NCBI RefSeq assembly: GCF_002127655.1
Contig: NZ_NEHB01000002.1
Span: 1 to 64,000, forward strand
Reading direction: 5' to 3'
Length of the DNA stretch: 64,000 nt
Source: Janthinobacterium sp. GW456P
GTDB lineage: Bacteria > Pseudomonadota > Gammaproteobacteria > Burkholderiales > Burkholderiaceae_D
Under the pieces are notes generated by a model. That model saw only the letters and a program-made list of their open reading frames with translations. It did not search any database and was not told the origin of the DNA. The position numbers were made by a program, and so were the translations under genes. Shown one piece after another: positions 17,726 to 27,371 of the stretch. The first letter of the stretch is position 1, and each line of letters opens with the position of its first letter.

Positions 17726-18451
17726 ATGGCAGGACATAGCAAATGGGCCAATATCAAGCATAAAAAGGCTGCCACCGATGCCAAGCGCGGCAAAATCTGG
17801 ACGCGCCTGATCAAGGAAATCACGGTCGCGGCCCGCATGGGCGGCGCCGACGCCATCACCAATCCGCGCCTGCGCCTGGCCGTCGACAAGGCGGCTGACG
17901 CCAATATGCCGAAAGACAACGTCCAGCGCGCGATCAACCGCGGCAGCGGCGGCGTCGATGGCGCCAACTACGAAGAAGTGCGCTACGAAGGCTACGGCGT
18001 GGGCGGCGCGGCCGTCATCGTCGAATGCATGACCGACAACAAGGTCCGCACGGTGGCCGAAGTGCGCAACGCCTTCAACAAGAACGGCGGCAACATGGGC
18101 AATGAAGGCTCCGTCGCCTTCCTGTTCCAGCACTGCGGCCAGCTGCTGTTCGCGCCGGGCACCGATGAAGACAAGCTGATGGAAGCGGCCCTGGAAGCCG
18201 GTGCCGACGACGTCATCGCCGATGAAGAAGGCGGCTTCGAAGTGGTCACGCCCGTGCACGATTTCGCCGCCGTCAAGGAAGCGCTGGAAGCGGCCGGCTT
18301 CAAGGCCGAAGTGGCCGAAGTCATCATGAAACCGGCAACGGAAACCGTGTACTCGGGCGACGACGCCATCAAGATGCAAAAGCTGATCGATGCGCTGGAA
18401 CTGCTGGACGACGTCCAGGAAGTGTTCACCAACGCCCTCATTGAGAATTAA
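17726..18451 (+). CDS. yebC: YebC/PmpR-family protein
   Basis: A 241-residue cytoplasmic protein of the YebC/TACO1 family. It begins [20 protein letters not shown], the hallmark of the family, and has the normal length and three-domain layout ([17 protein letters not shown]..., [14 protein letters not shown]). Members act as transcription regulators in some bacteria and have been linked to ribosome rescue at proline stretches. A good AAGGAAG lies upstream of ATG 17726. It leads the block that continues with purD. Confidence 0.96.
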   Translation: MAGHSKWANIKHKKAATDAKRGKIWTRLIKEITVAARMGGADAITNPRLRLAVDKAADANMPKDNVQRAINRGSGGVDGANYEEVRYEGYGVGGAAVIVECMTDNKVRTVAEVRNAFNKNGGNMGNEGSVAFLFQHCGQLLFAPGTDEDKLMEAALEAGADDVIADEEGGFEVVTPVHDFAAVKEALEAAGFKAEVAEVIMKPATETVYSGDDAIKMQKLIDALELLDDVQEVFTNALIEN

Positions 18452-18511
18452 TCACTCTGCACACAAGGGCGGCAGCGCCGCCCTGCAACCCACACTGAAC
18501 GAACGGTCCCT

Positions 18512-19780
18512 ATGAAAATTCTGGTAGTCGGCTCTGGCGGCCGCGAACACGCCCTGGCCTGGAAACTGGCCCAGTCCGAACGCATACAGATGGTGTATGT
18601 CGCGCCGGGCAACGGCGGCACCGCGCGCGATGCGCGCCTGGTCAATCTCGACATCAGCGACCCGCAATTGCTGGCCGATTTCGTTCAGCAGGAACACATC
18701 GGCCTGACGGTCGTCGGCCCGGAAGTGCCGCTGGCAGCCGGCATCGTCAACCTGTTCCGCTCGCGCGGCCTGAAAATCTTCGGTCCGACGAAAGAAGCGG
18801 CACAGCTGGAGTCGTCGAAGGACTTCGCCAAGGCCTTCATGCAGCGCCACGGCATCCCGACGGCCGCCTACCAGACGTTTTCCGAGGTCGCTCCCGCGCA
18901 CGCCTACGTCGACGCCATGGGCGCGCCCATCGTCATCAAGGCCGACGGCCTGGCCGCCGGCAAGGGCGTCGTCGTTGCATTGAGCCTGGAAGAAGCGCAC
19001 CAGGCGGTCGACATGATGCTGTCCGATAACCAGTTCGGCGACGCCGGCGCGCGCATCGTCATCGAGGAATTCCTCGCCGGCGAAGAAGCGAGCTTCATCG
19101 TCATGTGCGACGGCAAGAACATCCTGCCGCTGGCCACCAGCCAGGATCATAAACGCCTGAAGGACCACGACCAGGGCCCGAACACGGGCGGCATGGGCGC
19201 ATATTCGCCGGCACCGATCGTCACGCCGGCCATGCATGCGCGCGTCATGCGCGAAATCATCAATCCGACCATCCAGGGCATGGCCAAGGATGGCATCACG
19301 TTCACGGGCTTCCTGTACGCGGGCCTGATGATCGACGACAAGGGCACGCCGAAGACGCTGGAATTCAACTGCCGCATGGGCGACCCGGAAACGCAACCGA
19401 TCATGGCGCGCCTGAAAACCGACCTGGTCACCGTCATGGAACACGCCGTCAACGGCACCTTGGACGCCGTGGAACTGGAATGGGACCGCCGCACGGCCGT
19501 CGGCGTCGTCATGGCCGCCGCCGGCTATCCGGACGATCCTGTGAAAGGCACGGCGATCGGCGACATCCCGGCCGAAACGCCAGACTCCGTCACCTTCCAT
19601 GCGGGCACCCGCATCGACGGCGAGCGCCTGGTCACCAACGGCGGGCGCGTGCTGTGTGTGGTGGGCCTGGGCGACAGCATCAAGATGGCGCAGAAGCAGG
19701 CATATGAGACCGTGGAAAAAATCCATTTCGACGGCGCGCAGTACCGCCGCGACATCGGCTGGCGCGGCCTGAAGCACTAA
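18512..19780 (+). CDS. purD: Phosphoribosylamine-glycine ligase
   Basis: A 422-residue ATP-grasp enzyme of purine synthesis that joins glycine to 5-phosphoribosylamine. It opens MKILVVGSGGREHALAWKL, has the ATP-grasp block PIVIKADGLAAGKGVVVA, the RTVxDHKR-like element SQDHKRLKDHDQGPNTGGMG, and EFNCRMGDPETQ at the metal site. Length is standard. It follows yebC by 60 bases and is the last housekeeping gene before a two-gene accessory insertion. Confidence 0.98.
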   Translation: MKILVVGSGGREHALAWKLAQSERIQMVYVAPGNGGTARDARLVNLDISDPQLLADFVQQEHIGLTVVGPEVPLAAGIVNLFRSRGLKIFGPTKEAAQLESSKDFAKAFMQRHGIPTAAYQTFSEVAPAHAYVDAMGAPIVIKADGLAAGKGVVVALSLEEAHQAVDMMLSDNQFGDAGARIVIEEFLAGEEASFIVMCDGKNILPLATSQDHKRLKDHDQGPNTGGMGAYSPAPIVTPAMHARVMREIINPTIQGMAKDGITFTGFLYAGLMIDDKGTPKTLEFNCRMGDPETQPIMARLKTDLVTVMEHAVNGTLDAVELEWDRRTAVGVVMAAAGYPDDPVKGTAIGDIPAETPDSVTFHAGTRIDGERLVTNGGRVLCVVGLGDSIKMAQKQAYETVEKIHFDGAQYRRDIGWRGLKH

Positions 19781-19810
19781 GCACCCAGCACGCCGCTTTG
19801 CGGCAAACGG

Positions 19811-19845
19811 CGGGGCCGGCGCGGAAGTCATCCGCCCCGGCCCCG
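19811..19845 (+). terminator. GC-rich hairpin after purD
   Basis: CGGGGCCGG and CCGGCCCCG form a nine-base-pair stem with a 17-base loop 31 bases past the purD stop. There is no T run, so it may only slow or end transcription weakly. Confidence 0.4.
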
Positions 19846-19884
19846 TTCATATTGGCGCACCGGGAAAACCGGCTTTGCGCTAAG

Positions 19885-20709
19885 ATGCAGCCCATGTCCA
19901 GCCCCAGCCAACCCCACCCCGCCCTCACCCAAGTGCGCCAGCTCGGCCTGATCACGGACGATGAACTCGACGACGCCATCGCCGAACTGGACATTATCGA
20001 ACTGCAACGCAGCCATAACGAAGAAGAGGATATCGACGTGCCGGAGCTGGCTACTGACGCGGGGCTGGTCGACACCCTGGCATGGCTGCTGCGCACGGAC
20101 CTGCTGCCACAGCACGACTTCCTGCAGCGGGTGCGCGACCTGCCGCGCCAGCATGGCGGCGCGGCCCTGCTCGAGCGCCAGCAACTGGCCGCTGACGCGC
20201 TGCGGCAAGTCAACCGCCAGGCCATCGATACCCTGTACGACGAGGACCTGCTCGACCAGTGGCAGCGCGACGCCGCGCACGCCAGCTTGCCCACGGACCG
20301 CCTGCTCGCCTCGCCGGTTGCCGCCCTGTGCGACATGCTCCGACAGGGCACCTTGTCCGCGCCCCAATTTGCAGCGCTGCGCCTGCGCGCCCGCCAGCGC
20401 GGCTCGGAACTGGCCGTCATCATCGTCGACGCCGCCGCGCGCCAGGCCCGCCGGGAACGCCCCGCCTATGCGCGCCCGGGAACGTGGGTGAGGGCCGCGC
20501 TGATACTGCTGGTACTGGCCTTTGCGGCCAGCGCCATGATCAGCAAGCAGGCGCCCCCTCCCGTCGCCGCCACCGCTGAGCAGGGCGCCGAACGGCATGA
20601 CCTGCAGCAGCGTGCCGCGCAGGCCGTGGAAAGTGCGCGCCTGCTCGGTGCCGGGCCGGACCTGTCCGTCACCGTGGAGCAGGACAGCGCCGCGCCGCCG
20701 GCGCGCTGA
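19885..20709 (+). CDS. Hypothetical protein with one C-terminal membrane helix
   Basis: A 274-residue protein I do not recognise. The first 190 residues are soluble, acidic and helical (TDDELDDAIAELDIIELQ...). A single hydrophobic segment follows (AALILLVLAFAASAMI, about residues 202-217), and then a short polar tail. The start is either ATG 19885 or ATG 19894; neither has a strong Shine-Dalgarno. With the methyltransferase gene that follows after 70 bases, it sits between purD and hemF. I recall those two as adjacent in related genomes, so this looks like an insertion. Confidence 0.65.
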   Translation: MQPMSSPSQPHPALTQVRQLGLITDDELDDAIAELDIIELQRSHNEEEDIDVPELATDAGLVDTLAWLLRTDLLPQHDFLQRVRDLPRQHGGAALLERQQLAADALRQVNRQAIDTLYDEDLLDQWQRDAAHASLPTDRLLASPVAALCDMLRQGTLSAPQFAALRLRARQRGSELAVIIVDAAARQARRERPAYARPGTWVRAALILLVLAFAASAMISKQAPPPVAATAEQGAERHDLQQRAAQAVESARLLGAGPDLSVTVEQDSAAPPAR

Positions 20710-20779
20710 ACCGCAGCGCACTTCCCGCGCCGGCGGTCATGATGGCATACTGCCGTTTTGCCACCAATGCGGGGAAGCC

Positions 20780-22330
20780 ATGGCCTGGAATGAAGGATAC
20801 GTGTCGGATATCGAGTACACCAACGGTTTTTACAGCGACCTGAGTCCGCATCACCTCAATTTCAGCTGTATCCTCAACGGCATCGAACCTGTCCCCCTGG
20901 ATCAACCCTACACCTACTTTGAACTGGGCTTCGGGCGCGGCCAGACGCTCAACGTACTGGCCGCCGCCAATGCCAACGGCCGGTTCTACGGCAACGATTT
21001 CAATCCGGCCCATGTCGCCGGCGCACGCGCCCTGGCCGCAAAGGCCCAGTCCAGCAATCTGACCCTGCTGGAAAACAGCTTTGAAGAATTGGCGCAGGGC
21101 CGCGTGGCCGATCTGCCGCAGTTCGACTTCATTACCCTGCATGGCATCTACACCTGGGTGAGCCGGGAGAACCGCCAGCATATCGTCGACTTCATCGCGC
21201 GCTACCTGAAACCGGGCGGCATCGTTTCGCTCAGCTATAACGCCATGCCGGGATGGAGTTCCGCCCTGCCGCTGCAACGCCTGCTGCTGGAGTTTGCCGC
21301 CAGCTTCCCCGGTCGCAGCGACAGGCAAATGCAGGCTGGCATCGCCTATGTGCAACAGTTGCAGAATCTGCAGGCCGGCTACATCGCGGACAATCCCGCA
21401 CTCGCGCCGCGCCTCAATGCGCTCATCAACAGCGATCCCCATTACAGCGTGCATGAGTATCTGAACCAGGACTGGGAACCGCTGTACCACGCCGACGTGA
21501 TGCGCGATGTGGCGCGCGCCAAGCTCGATTTTGCCGGCTCCGCCGACCTGCCGTTTGCCTTTCCCGAGCTGTACCTGAACGCCGACCAGCAAGCCACCAT
21601 CGACCTGCTGCCCGATGCGGCCATGCGCGAAACGATGAAGGATTATTTTCTCAATACCAGCTTCCGCAAGGACGTGCTGGTACGGGGCGCGCGCCGCATG
21701 GGGGCCGTGCGCCAGGCCGAATGTTACGCCGACGTGCACCTGGCCATGCTGGTACCGCGCGCAAAAATGACCTTTACCTTCCAGACCAAGGCGGGCGTAG
21801 TGACAGGCAACGAGCAGGTCTACGGCGCCGTCTGCGACGCGCTGGCCAACGGCCCGCATAGCCTGGCCGAATTGGCCGCACTGCCCTCCTTGCCCGGACA
21901 GAGCGTGCAAAGCCTGGCGGAGGTGGCGGCCATGCTCGTCACCGGCGGCCAGGTCGTGATGTATTTCCCGAGTCAGGCGCACGCCGGCAGCGGCGACGCG
22001 GCCGCGCGCCGCCTGAACCAGACCGTCGGCGCGCAGCTGCGCTACGGCGACGACTACCACATCCTGTGCTCGCCATTGACCGGCAGCGGTATCGATACGG
22101 AATTCATCGACCGGCTGCTGTTTTCGCTGCTGACCCAGGAGCAGGAGCAGCCGGACCTGGCCACCCTGCAGGCGCAGGCGGCCACCGCCATGGCGCGCTG
22201 CGGGCGCCGCCTGCTCAAGGATGGCGCTGCATGCGCCGACGAGGCGGCGCACCAGCAGCTGCTCAACGCGGCCATCGAGGAATTCATGCGGGACACGCTG
22301 CCCGTGCTGCAGCAATTGCGCGTGCTGTAG
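20780..22330 (+). CDS. Class I SAM-dependent methyltransferase with regulatory domain
   Basis: A 516-residue protein. The N-terminal half has a SAM-binding fold: YTYFELGFGRGQTLNVLAAA (motif I), YGNDFNPAHVAGARALA (acidic residue for the ribose), and FDFITLHGIYTWVSRENRQ. The following domain, from about residue 215 (RSDRQMQAGIAYVQQLQNLQ), matches the methyltransferase regulatory domain that accompanies this type, and the C-terminal 100 residues are helical. GGGGAAG lies just upstream of ATG 20780. The substrate is unknown; proteins of this layout often sit near surface-glycan genes, but these immediate neighbours give no hint. Confidence 0.8.
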   Translation: MAWNEGYVSDIEYTNGFYSDLSPHHLNFSCILNGIEPVPLDQPYTYFELGFGRGQTLNVLAAANANGRFYGNDFNPAHVAGARALAAKAQSSNLTLLENSFEELAQGRVADLPQFDFITLHGIYTWVSRENRQHIVDFIARYLKPGGIVSLSYNAMPGWSSALPLQRLLLEFAASFPGRSDRQMQAGIAYVQQLQNLQAGYIADNPALAPRLNALINSDPHYSVHEYLNQDWEPLYHADVMRDVARAKLDFAGSADLPFAFPELYLNADQQATIDLLPDAAMRETMKDYFLNTSFRKDVLVRGARRMGAVRQAECYADVHLAMLVPRAKMTFTFQTKAGVVTGNEQVYGAVCDALANGPHSLAELAALPSLPGQSVQSLAEVAAMLVTGGQVVMYFPSQAHAGSGDAAARRLNQTVGAQLRYGDDYHILCSPLTGSGIDTEFIDRLLFSLLTQEQEQPDLATLQAQAATAMARCGRRLLKDGAACADEAAHQQLLNAAIEEFMRDTLPVLQQLRVL

Positions 22331-22459
22331 AAGGCGCTGGCAGCGGACGGCGTGCGCGGCCAGCCCAAAACCACAGCGCAAGCGCCGCCCTATCACAAAA
22401 ACGCGTAACAGGGTACAATCCGTCCTTACTTTTTTATTTCGGCCTCGTCGGCCCACGCG

Positions 22460-23374
22460 ATGTCGTCCACTCCCTCTCCTTCGGCCGTCAAGGCTTATTT
22501 GCTCGATTTGCAAAGCCGTATCGTGCAGGCGCTCGAAGCGCAGGACGGCAAGCCCTTCCTGACCGATACGTGGCAGCGCCCCGAGGGCGGCGGCGGTATT
22601 TCGCGGCTGATCGAGGAAGGCAATGTGTTCGAGCGGGGCGGCGTGAATTTTTCGCACGTCACCGGCGCCGCACTGCCGCCATCGGCCGCTGCCGCGCGCC
22701 CTGAACTCGGCGGCAAGGCGTGGGAAGCGATGGGCGTGTCGCTGGTGCTGCATCCGCGCAATCCCTACGCGCCCACGGTGCACATGAACGTGCGCTTTTT
22801 CAGCACCGTGAATGCCGACGGCGCACCCGTATGGTGGTTCGGCGGCGGCATGGACTTGACGCCGTATTATGGCGACGCGGGCGACGTGAAGCACTTTCAC
22901 CAGGTGTGCCGCGATGCGCTGGCACCGTTTGGCGAGGAACTGCATCCGAAGTTCAAGCAATGGTGCGACGATTATTTCTACCTGAAGCACCGGCGCGAAG
23001 CGCGCGGCGCCGGCGGCATCTTCTTCGACGATTTCAATGCCTTGGGCTTTGACGACAGCTTTGCCATGCTGCGCAGCGCCGGCGACGCCTTCATCGACGC
23101 CTATGTGCCGATCGTGGCACGCCGCAAGGATACGCCCTACGGCGAACGCGAACGCGATTTCCAGTGCTACCGGCGCGGACGCTATGTCGAGTTCAACTTG
23201 GTGTTCGACCGCGGCACCCTGTTTGGCCTGCAATCAGGCGGACGCACCGAGGCGATCCTGATGTCGATGCCGCCCGTGGTCAAGTGGCGCTACGACTGGC
23301 ACCCGGAAGCGGGCAGTCCCGAAGCGGCGTTGTACACCGACTTCCTCGTGCATCGCGACTGGCTGCAGGCGTGA
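22460..23374 (+). CDS. hemF: Oxygen-dependent coproporphyrinogen III oxidase
   Basis: A 304-residue enzyme that converts coproporphyrinogen III to protoporphyrinogen IX using oxygen, in haem synthesis. Family blocks are [45 protein letters not shown], and [20 protein letters not shown]. Length is standard. It overlaps nadD by four bases (GTGA), so the two are translationally coupled, and it opens the run hemF-nadD-rsfS-rlmH-maf-rng. Confidence 0.98.
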   Translation: MSSTPSPSAVKAYLLDLQSRIVQALEAQDGKPFLTDTWQRPEGGGGISRLIEEGNVFERGGVNFSHVTGAALPPSAAAARPELGGKAWEAMGVSLVLHPRNPYAPTVHMNVRFFSTVNADGAPVWWFGGGMDLTPYYGDAGDVKHFHQVCRDALAPFGEELHPKFKQWCDDYFYLKHRREARGAGGIFFDDFNALGFDDSFAMLRSAGDAFIDAYVPIVARRKDTPYGERERDFQCYRRGRYVEFNLVFDRGTLFGLQSGGRTEAILMSMPPVVKWRYDWHPEAGSPEAALYTDFLVHRDWLQA

Positions 23375-24066
23375 CGGAAGTTGGCACGGCGGGTAGTACG
23401 GCGGGCAGTACGGCATGCGTGACGCTGCTGGGCGGCAGCTACGATCCGGTGCACATGGGCCATGTCGCGCTGGGCACGCATTTTTCCAGCCTGCTGCACG
23501 CCGATGAACTGCGCGTGATTCCGGCCGGCGCGCCCTGGCAAAAAGGCAGCCTGGGTGCCACCGGCCAGCAGCGCGCCGAGATGGCCGGCCTGGCTTTTGC
23601 CGGCCTGCCCCTGCCCGTGGTGATCGACCGCCAGGAAATCGAGCGCAGCGAACATGGCCAGGCCAGCTACACCATCGATACCTTGCGCCAGGTACGCGCC
23701 GAGCTGGGACCGCGCGCTTCAATCGTTTTCCTGATGGGCGCCGACCAGCTGCAGCGCCTCGCGACATGGCGCGAATGGCAGCAATTATTTGAATACGCGC
23801 ATATCTGCGTCGCGGCCCGCCCCGGCTTCGCGCTGAATGACACAGCAGTGCCGCAAGTGGTCGCCGATGCATTTTCGCGCCGCCTGGGGTCTCTGGAAAG
23901 CATCCGCAACACGCCGCACGGTCTGACTTATCTGGCACAGGACTTCGCGGTGGATATCTCCGCCACCGAAATACGTGCGGCATTACAACGGGGGAATCGG
24001 GCAAACCCGCTTGTTTCCCCGCTAGTGCTAGACTATATTGAACAACATAATTTATACAAAAGCTAA
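23371..24066 (+). CDS. nadD: Nicotinate-nucleotide adenylyltransferase
   Basis: A 231-residue enzyme that makes nicotinate adenine dinucleotide from nicotinate mononucleotide and ATP. It has [15 protein letters not shown] (nucleotide-binding HxGH), [20 protein letters not shown] and [14 protein letters not shown] (ISSTxIR-type motif). I chose the GTG at 23371 because it overlaps the hemF stop as GTGA and no ATG lies in frame until well inside the domain. A short Gly-Ser-Thr-Ala leader ([12 protein letters not shown]) comes from a near-repeat in the DNA just after the start. Its stop touches the rsfS ATG. Confidence 0.95.
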   Translation: MTEVGTAGSTAGSTACVTLLGGSYDPVHMGHVALGTHFSSLLHADELRVIPAGAPWQKGSLGATGQQRAEMAGLAFAGLPLPVVIDRQEIERSEHGQASYTIDTLRQVRAELGPRASIVFLMGADQLQRLATWREWQQLFEYAHICVAARPGFALNDTAVPQVVADAFSRRLGSLESIRNTPHGLTYLAQDFAVDISATEIRAALQRGNRANPLVSPLVLDYIEQHNLYKS

Positions 24067-24756
24067 ATGGACATCAAAAAACTGCAAACCCTCGTCGTTG
24101 ACGCCCTTGAAGACGTCAAAGGCCAAGACATCGCCGTCTTCGAAACGAGTCACCTGACCAGCCTGTTCGACCGCATCGCGATCGTTTCCGGCACCTCGAA
24201 CCGTCAAACCAAGGCGCTGGCCGCCTCGGTGCGCGACAAGGTCAAGGACGCCGGCGGCCAGATCATCGGCATGGAAGGCGAGGAAACCGGTGAATGGGTG
24301 CTGGTCGATCTGGGCGACATGATCGTCCACATCATGCAAGCGCCTATCCGCGCCTACTACCGCCTGGAAGAAATCTGGGGCGACAAGCCGGTCAAGCTGG
24401 GCGCCGCCAAGCGCGCGCCTAAAAAGGCCGCCGGCGACGAGCCGAAGAAGGTCAGCGGCCATCTGGCGGCAAGCAAGGCGAATGTGGAAGCGACGCCGGT
24501 GATTGAAAAGAAAGCACCGGCGAAGAAAGCCACGGCTGCCACCGCCGCCAAGAAAGCCCCGGCGAAAAAAGCCGCCGTTTCCAAAGCCGTCGGCAAGACC
24601 GTGAAAGTCGCGCCTACCAAGACCGAAGCAGCTGCCGTAAAAGCGCTGAAAGCGCTGCCGGAGAAAAAAGTGCGCGCCCCACGCGCGGCCAAGCCGGCAG
24701 CCGATGCCGCACCGGCAAAAACCGTGATCAAGCGTATCAAAAAAGTCGAAGCGTAA
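24067..24756 (+). CDS. rsfS: Ribosome silencing factor with long Lys/Ala-rich tail
   Basis: Residues 1-114 form a complete RsfS domain (IAVFETSHLTSLFDRIAIVS, DLGDMIVHIMQAPIRAYYRL), which binds ribosomal protein L14 (uL14) and blocks subunit joining in starved cells. Typical members end there. This one continues for about 115 residues of Lys, Ala and Pro, with repeats such as KKAPAKKA and AAKKAPAKK, resembling histone H1-type tails. The tail is probably disordered and strongly positive, so it could bind rRNA or DNA. The ATG follows the nadD stop with no gap. Confidence 0.93.
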   Translation: MDIKKLQTLVVDALEDVKGQDIAVFETSHLTSLFDRIAIVSGTSNRQTKALAASVRDKVKDAGGQIIGMEGEETGEWVLVDLGDMIVHIMQAPIRAYYRLEEIWGDKPVKLGAAKRAPKKAAGDEPKKVSGHLAASKANVEATPVIEKKAPAKKATAATAAKKAPAKKAAVSKAVGKTVKVAPTKTEAAAVKALKALPEKKVRAPRAAKPAADAAPAKTVIKRIKKVEA

Positions 24757-24762
24757 GCCTCG

Positions 24763-25233
24763 ATGCAGCTCATCATCGCTGCGGTCGGCCATAAAATGCC
24801 GGCCTGGATAGAGACGGGCTTCGCGGAATACGCGAAGCGCATGCCGCCTGAATTGCGCATCGTGCTGAAAGAAATCAAGCCGGTGGAGCGTTCCGGCAGC
24901 AAGACCGCCGCCACGGCGATGGCGCTGGAACGCGAACGCATCGAAGCCGTCCTGCCCAAGGGCGTGCGCATCATCGCCCTCGACGAACGCGGCAAGGACC
25001 TGACCAGCGTCGGCCTGTCGCAGCAGTTGATGGCGTGGCAGCAGGATGGCCGCGACACGGCTTTCCTGATCGGCGGCGCCGACGGCCTCGATCCGCAACT
25101 CAAGGCACGTGCCGAAGGCATGCTGCGCATTTCCAGCATGACCCTGCCGCACGGCGTGGTGCGCGTGATCCTTGCCGAGCAGCTGTACCGCGCCTGGTCG
25201 ATCACGCAAAACCACCCCTACCACCGTGTCTGA
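24763..25233 (+). CDS. rlmH: 23S rRNA (pseudouridine1915-N3)-methyltransferase
   Basis: A 156-residue SPOUT-class methyltransferase acting on pseudouridine 1915 of 23S rRNA in the 70S ribosome. It begins [20 protein letters not shown], has [20 protein letters not shown], the knot residues [19 protein letters not shown], and ends [16 protein letters not shown], the usual C-terminus. It starts seven bases after rsfS; the two are neighbours in many bacteria. Confidence 0.98.
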   Translation: MQLIIAAVGHKMPAWIETGFAEYAKRMPPELRIVLKEIKPVERSGSKTAATAMALERERIEAVLPKGVRIIALDERGKDLTSVGLSQQLMAWQQDGRDTAFLIGGADGLDPQLKARAEGMLRISSMTLPHGVVRVILAEQLYRAWSITQNHPYHRV

Positions 25234-25241
25234 ACTCCCCC

Positions 25242-25862
25242 ATGAAAACGGCTGATCACAAGATCTACCTCGCCTCCAAGAGCCCGCGCCGGCGCGAACT
25301 GCTGCGCCAGATCGGCGTCGATTTCGAATTGCTGCTGCTGCGCAGCGACGGCCCGCGCGGCGCCGACGTCACCGAGGAAGTCCTTCCCGGCGAATCGGCG
25401 CTCGATTATGTCGCCCGCGTGTCGAATGAAAAAGCCGCCTTCGCCTGGGACCTGGTGCGCCGCCGCCACCTGACCCCGCGCCCCGTGCTGGCGGCCGACA
25501 CCACCGTCACCATCGACGGCGCCATCCTCGGCAAGCCTGCCGACCGGGCGGAAGCGGTGGCGATGCTGCAGCAGCTGTCGGGCCGCACGCATGAGGTACT
25601 GACTTCGATCGCCGTGCACTACAAGGATTTCGCCGAGCAGCGCACGCAGGTGTCGCAAGTGCGCTTCGGCGTGCTCTCGCCCGCCTCGATCGCCGCCTAC
25701 TGCGCCACGCCGGAACCCTACGACAAGGCCGGCGGCTACGGCATCCAGGGCAGCGCCGCGCTGTTCGTCGAGCATATCGAAGGCAGCCATTCCGGCATCA
25801 TGGGCTTGCCGCTGTACGAAACCGCACAGTTGCTGCGGCTGGCAGGTTTGCCCCTGCCCTGA
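25242..25862 (+). CDS. maf: Maf-family nucleotide pyrophosphatase
   Basis: A 206-residue enzyme of the Maf/HAM1 superfamily that hydrolyses non-canonical or canonical nucleoside triphosphates (dTTP/UTP or m7GTP groups). It begins with IYLASKSPRRRELLRQIGVD, contains VLAADTTVTIDGAILGKPAD and TPEPYDKAGGYGIQGSAALF. The start at 25242 is the first Met after the rlmH stop, eight bases downstream. A 69-codon upstream extension lies in a different frame over rlmH and is not real. Confidence 0.95.
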   Translation: MKTADHKIYLASKSPRRRELLRQIGVDFELLLLRSDGPRGADVTEEVLPGESALDYVARVSNEKAAFAWDLVRRRHLTPRPVLAADTTVTIDGAILGKPADRAEAVAMLQQLSGRTHEVLTSIAVHYKDFAEQRTQVSQVRFGVLSPASIAAYCATPEPYDKAGGYGIQGSAALFVEHIEGSHSGIMGLPLYETAQLLRLAGLPLP

Positions 25863-25905
25863 TCCCGGGTATGATGTCATTCGTTGCCTCCACTCCCGCG
25901 CCTCC

Positions 25906-27369
25906 ATGAACGAAGACATCCTGATCAATATCACGCCGCAAGAAACGCGCGTCGCCCTCATCCTGCAGGGCGCCGTGCAGGAATTGCACATCGAGCGCAC
26001 GCTCACGCGCGGCTTGGCCGGCAATGTGTATTCCGGCAAAGTGGTGCGGGTGTTGCCGGGCATGCAATCGGCCTTCATCGACATCGGCCTGGAACGCGCG
26101 GCCTTCCTGCACGTGGCCGACATCTGGGAAGCGCGCGGCCACGACGGCCAGAACGCCACGCCCACCCCGATCGAGAAAATCCTGTTCGACGGCCAGGTGC
26201 TGACGGTGCAGGTGATCAAGGACCCGATCGGCACGAAAGGCGCGCGCCTGTCGACGCAGATTTCCATCGCCGGGCGCATGCTGGTGTATCTGCCGCAAGA
26301 CAAGCACATCGGCATCTCGCAGAAAATCGAAAAGGAAGCGGAGCGCGAACTGCTGCGCACGCGCCTGCAAAGCCTGCTGCCGCCCGATGAAAAAGGCGGT
26401 TACATCGTGCGCACCATGGCCGAAGACGCGTCCGACGCGGACCTGAAGGCGGATGTCGACTACCTGCGCAAGACCTGGAGCACCATCACGCACGGCGCGC
26501 GCACGCGTCCCGCCACCAGCCTGCTGCACCAGGACTTGAGCCTGGCGCAGCGCGTGCTGCGCGACTTCGTCGGCGATGAAACGGCCACCATCCAGGTCGA
26601 CTCGCGGGAAAATTACATCAAACTGCGCGAATTCGCGGAAATTTACACGCCCAGCGAACTGACGCGCTTGCAGCACTACACGGGCGAGCGCCCCCTGTTC
26701 GACCTGTACGGCGTGGAAGAAGAGATTTTGCGCGCGCTGGGCCGCCGGGTCGACCTGAAATCGGGCGGCTACCTGATCGTCGACCAGACGGAGGCGATGA
26801 CCACCATCGACGTCAACACGGGCGGCTTTGTCGGCGGCAGGAATTTTGCCGATACCATCTTCAAGACCAACCTGGAAGCGGCGCACGCCATCGCGCGCCA
26901 GCTGCGCCTGCGCAATCTGGGCGGCATCATCATCCTCGACTTCATCGACATGGACAACGCCGAGCACCGCAACGCCGTGCTGGCCGAACTGAAACGCACC
27001 TTGTCGCGCGACCGCACCAAGGTCTCGGTGAGCAATTTCTCGCCGCTGGGCCTGGTGGAAATGACGCGCAAGCGCACGCGCGAATCGCTGGCCCACATCC
27101 TGTGCGAACCGTGCCCCGCCTGCGCCGGCAAGGGCCAAGTGAAAACCTCGCGCACGATCTGCTATGAAATCCTGCGCGAACTGCTGCGCGAGGCAAAACA
27201 GTTCAACCCGCGCGAATTCCGCATCCTCGCCTCGCAGGAAGTGGTCGACCTGTTTTTGGAAGAAGAATCGCAGCACCTGGCCATGCTGGGCGACTTCATC
27301 GGCAAGAAAATCTCGCTGCAGGTGGAGAACGCCTACCACCAGGAGCAGTACGACGTGATCCTGATGTAG
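25906..27369 (+). CDS. rng: Ribonuclease G
   Basis: A 487-residue endoribonuclease of the RNase E/G family, acting in 16S rRNA 5' maturation and mRNA decay. It begins MNEDILINITPQETRVALI, has the S1 domain block GNVYSGKVVRVLPGMQSAFI, the catalytic DIDVNTGGF-type motif (TTIDVNTGGFVGG) and IIILDFIDMDNAEHR, and the zinc-link pair CEPCPACAGKGQVK. There is no long C-terminal scaffold, so it is RNase G and not RNase E. It ends the housekeeping run. Confidence 0.97.
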   Translation: MNEDILINITPQETRVALILQGAVQELHIERTLTRGLAGNVYSGKVVRVLPGMQSAFIDIGLERAAFLHVADIWEARGHDGQNATPTPIEKILFDGQVLTVQVIKDPIGTKGARLSTQISIAGRMLVYLPQDKHIGISQKIEKEAERELLRTRLQSLLPPDEKGGYIVRTMAEDASDADLKADVDYLRKTWSTITHGARTRPATSLLHQDLSLAQRVLRDFVGDETATIQVDSRENYIKLREFAEIYTPSELTRLQHYTGERPLFDLYGVEEEILRALGRRVDLKSGGYLIVDQTEAMTTIDVNTGGFVGGRNFADTIFKTNLEAAHAIARQLRLRNLGGIIILDFIDMDNAEHRNAVLAELKRTLSRDRTKVSVSNFSPLGLVEMTRKRTRESLAHILCEPCPACAGKGQVKTSRTICYEILRELLREAKQFNPREFRILASQEVVDLFLEEESQHLAMLGDFIGKKISLQVENAYHQEQYDVILM

Positions 27370-27371
27370 CC

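Noticed and set aside
20669-23233. 854-codon minus-strand open frame
   Set aside because: It is antisense to the methyltransferase and hemF, both with intact family motifs.
23383-23415. ACGGCGGG(T/C)AGT near-repeats at the nadD start
   Set aside because: Only about three imperfect copies, inside the coding leader; not a regulatory array.
24508-24740. Lys/Ala codon repeats as a DNA repeat array
   Set aside because: The repeats are coding, irregular in length and in frame in rsfS; they reflect protein composition, not a CRISPR or satellite.
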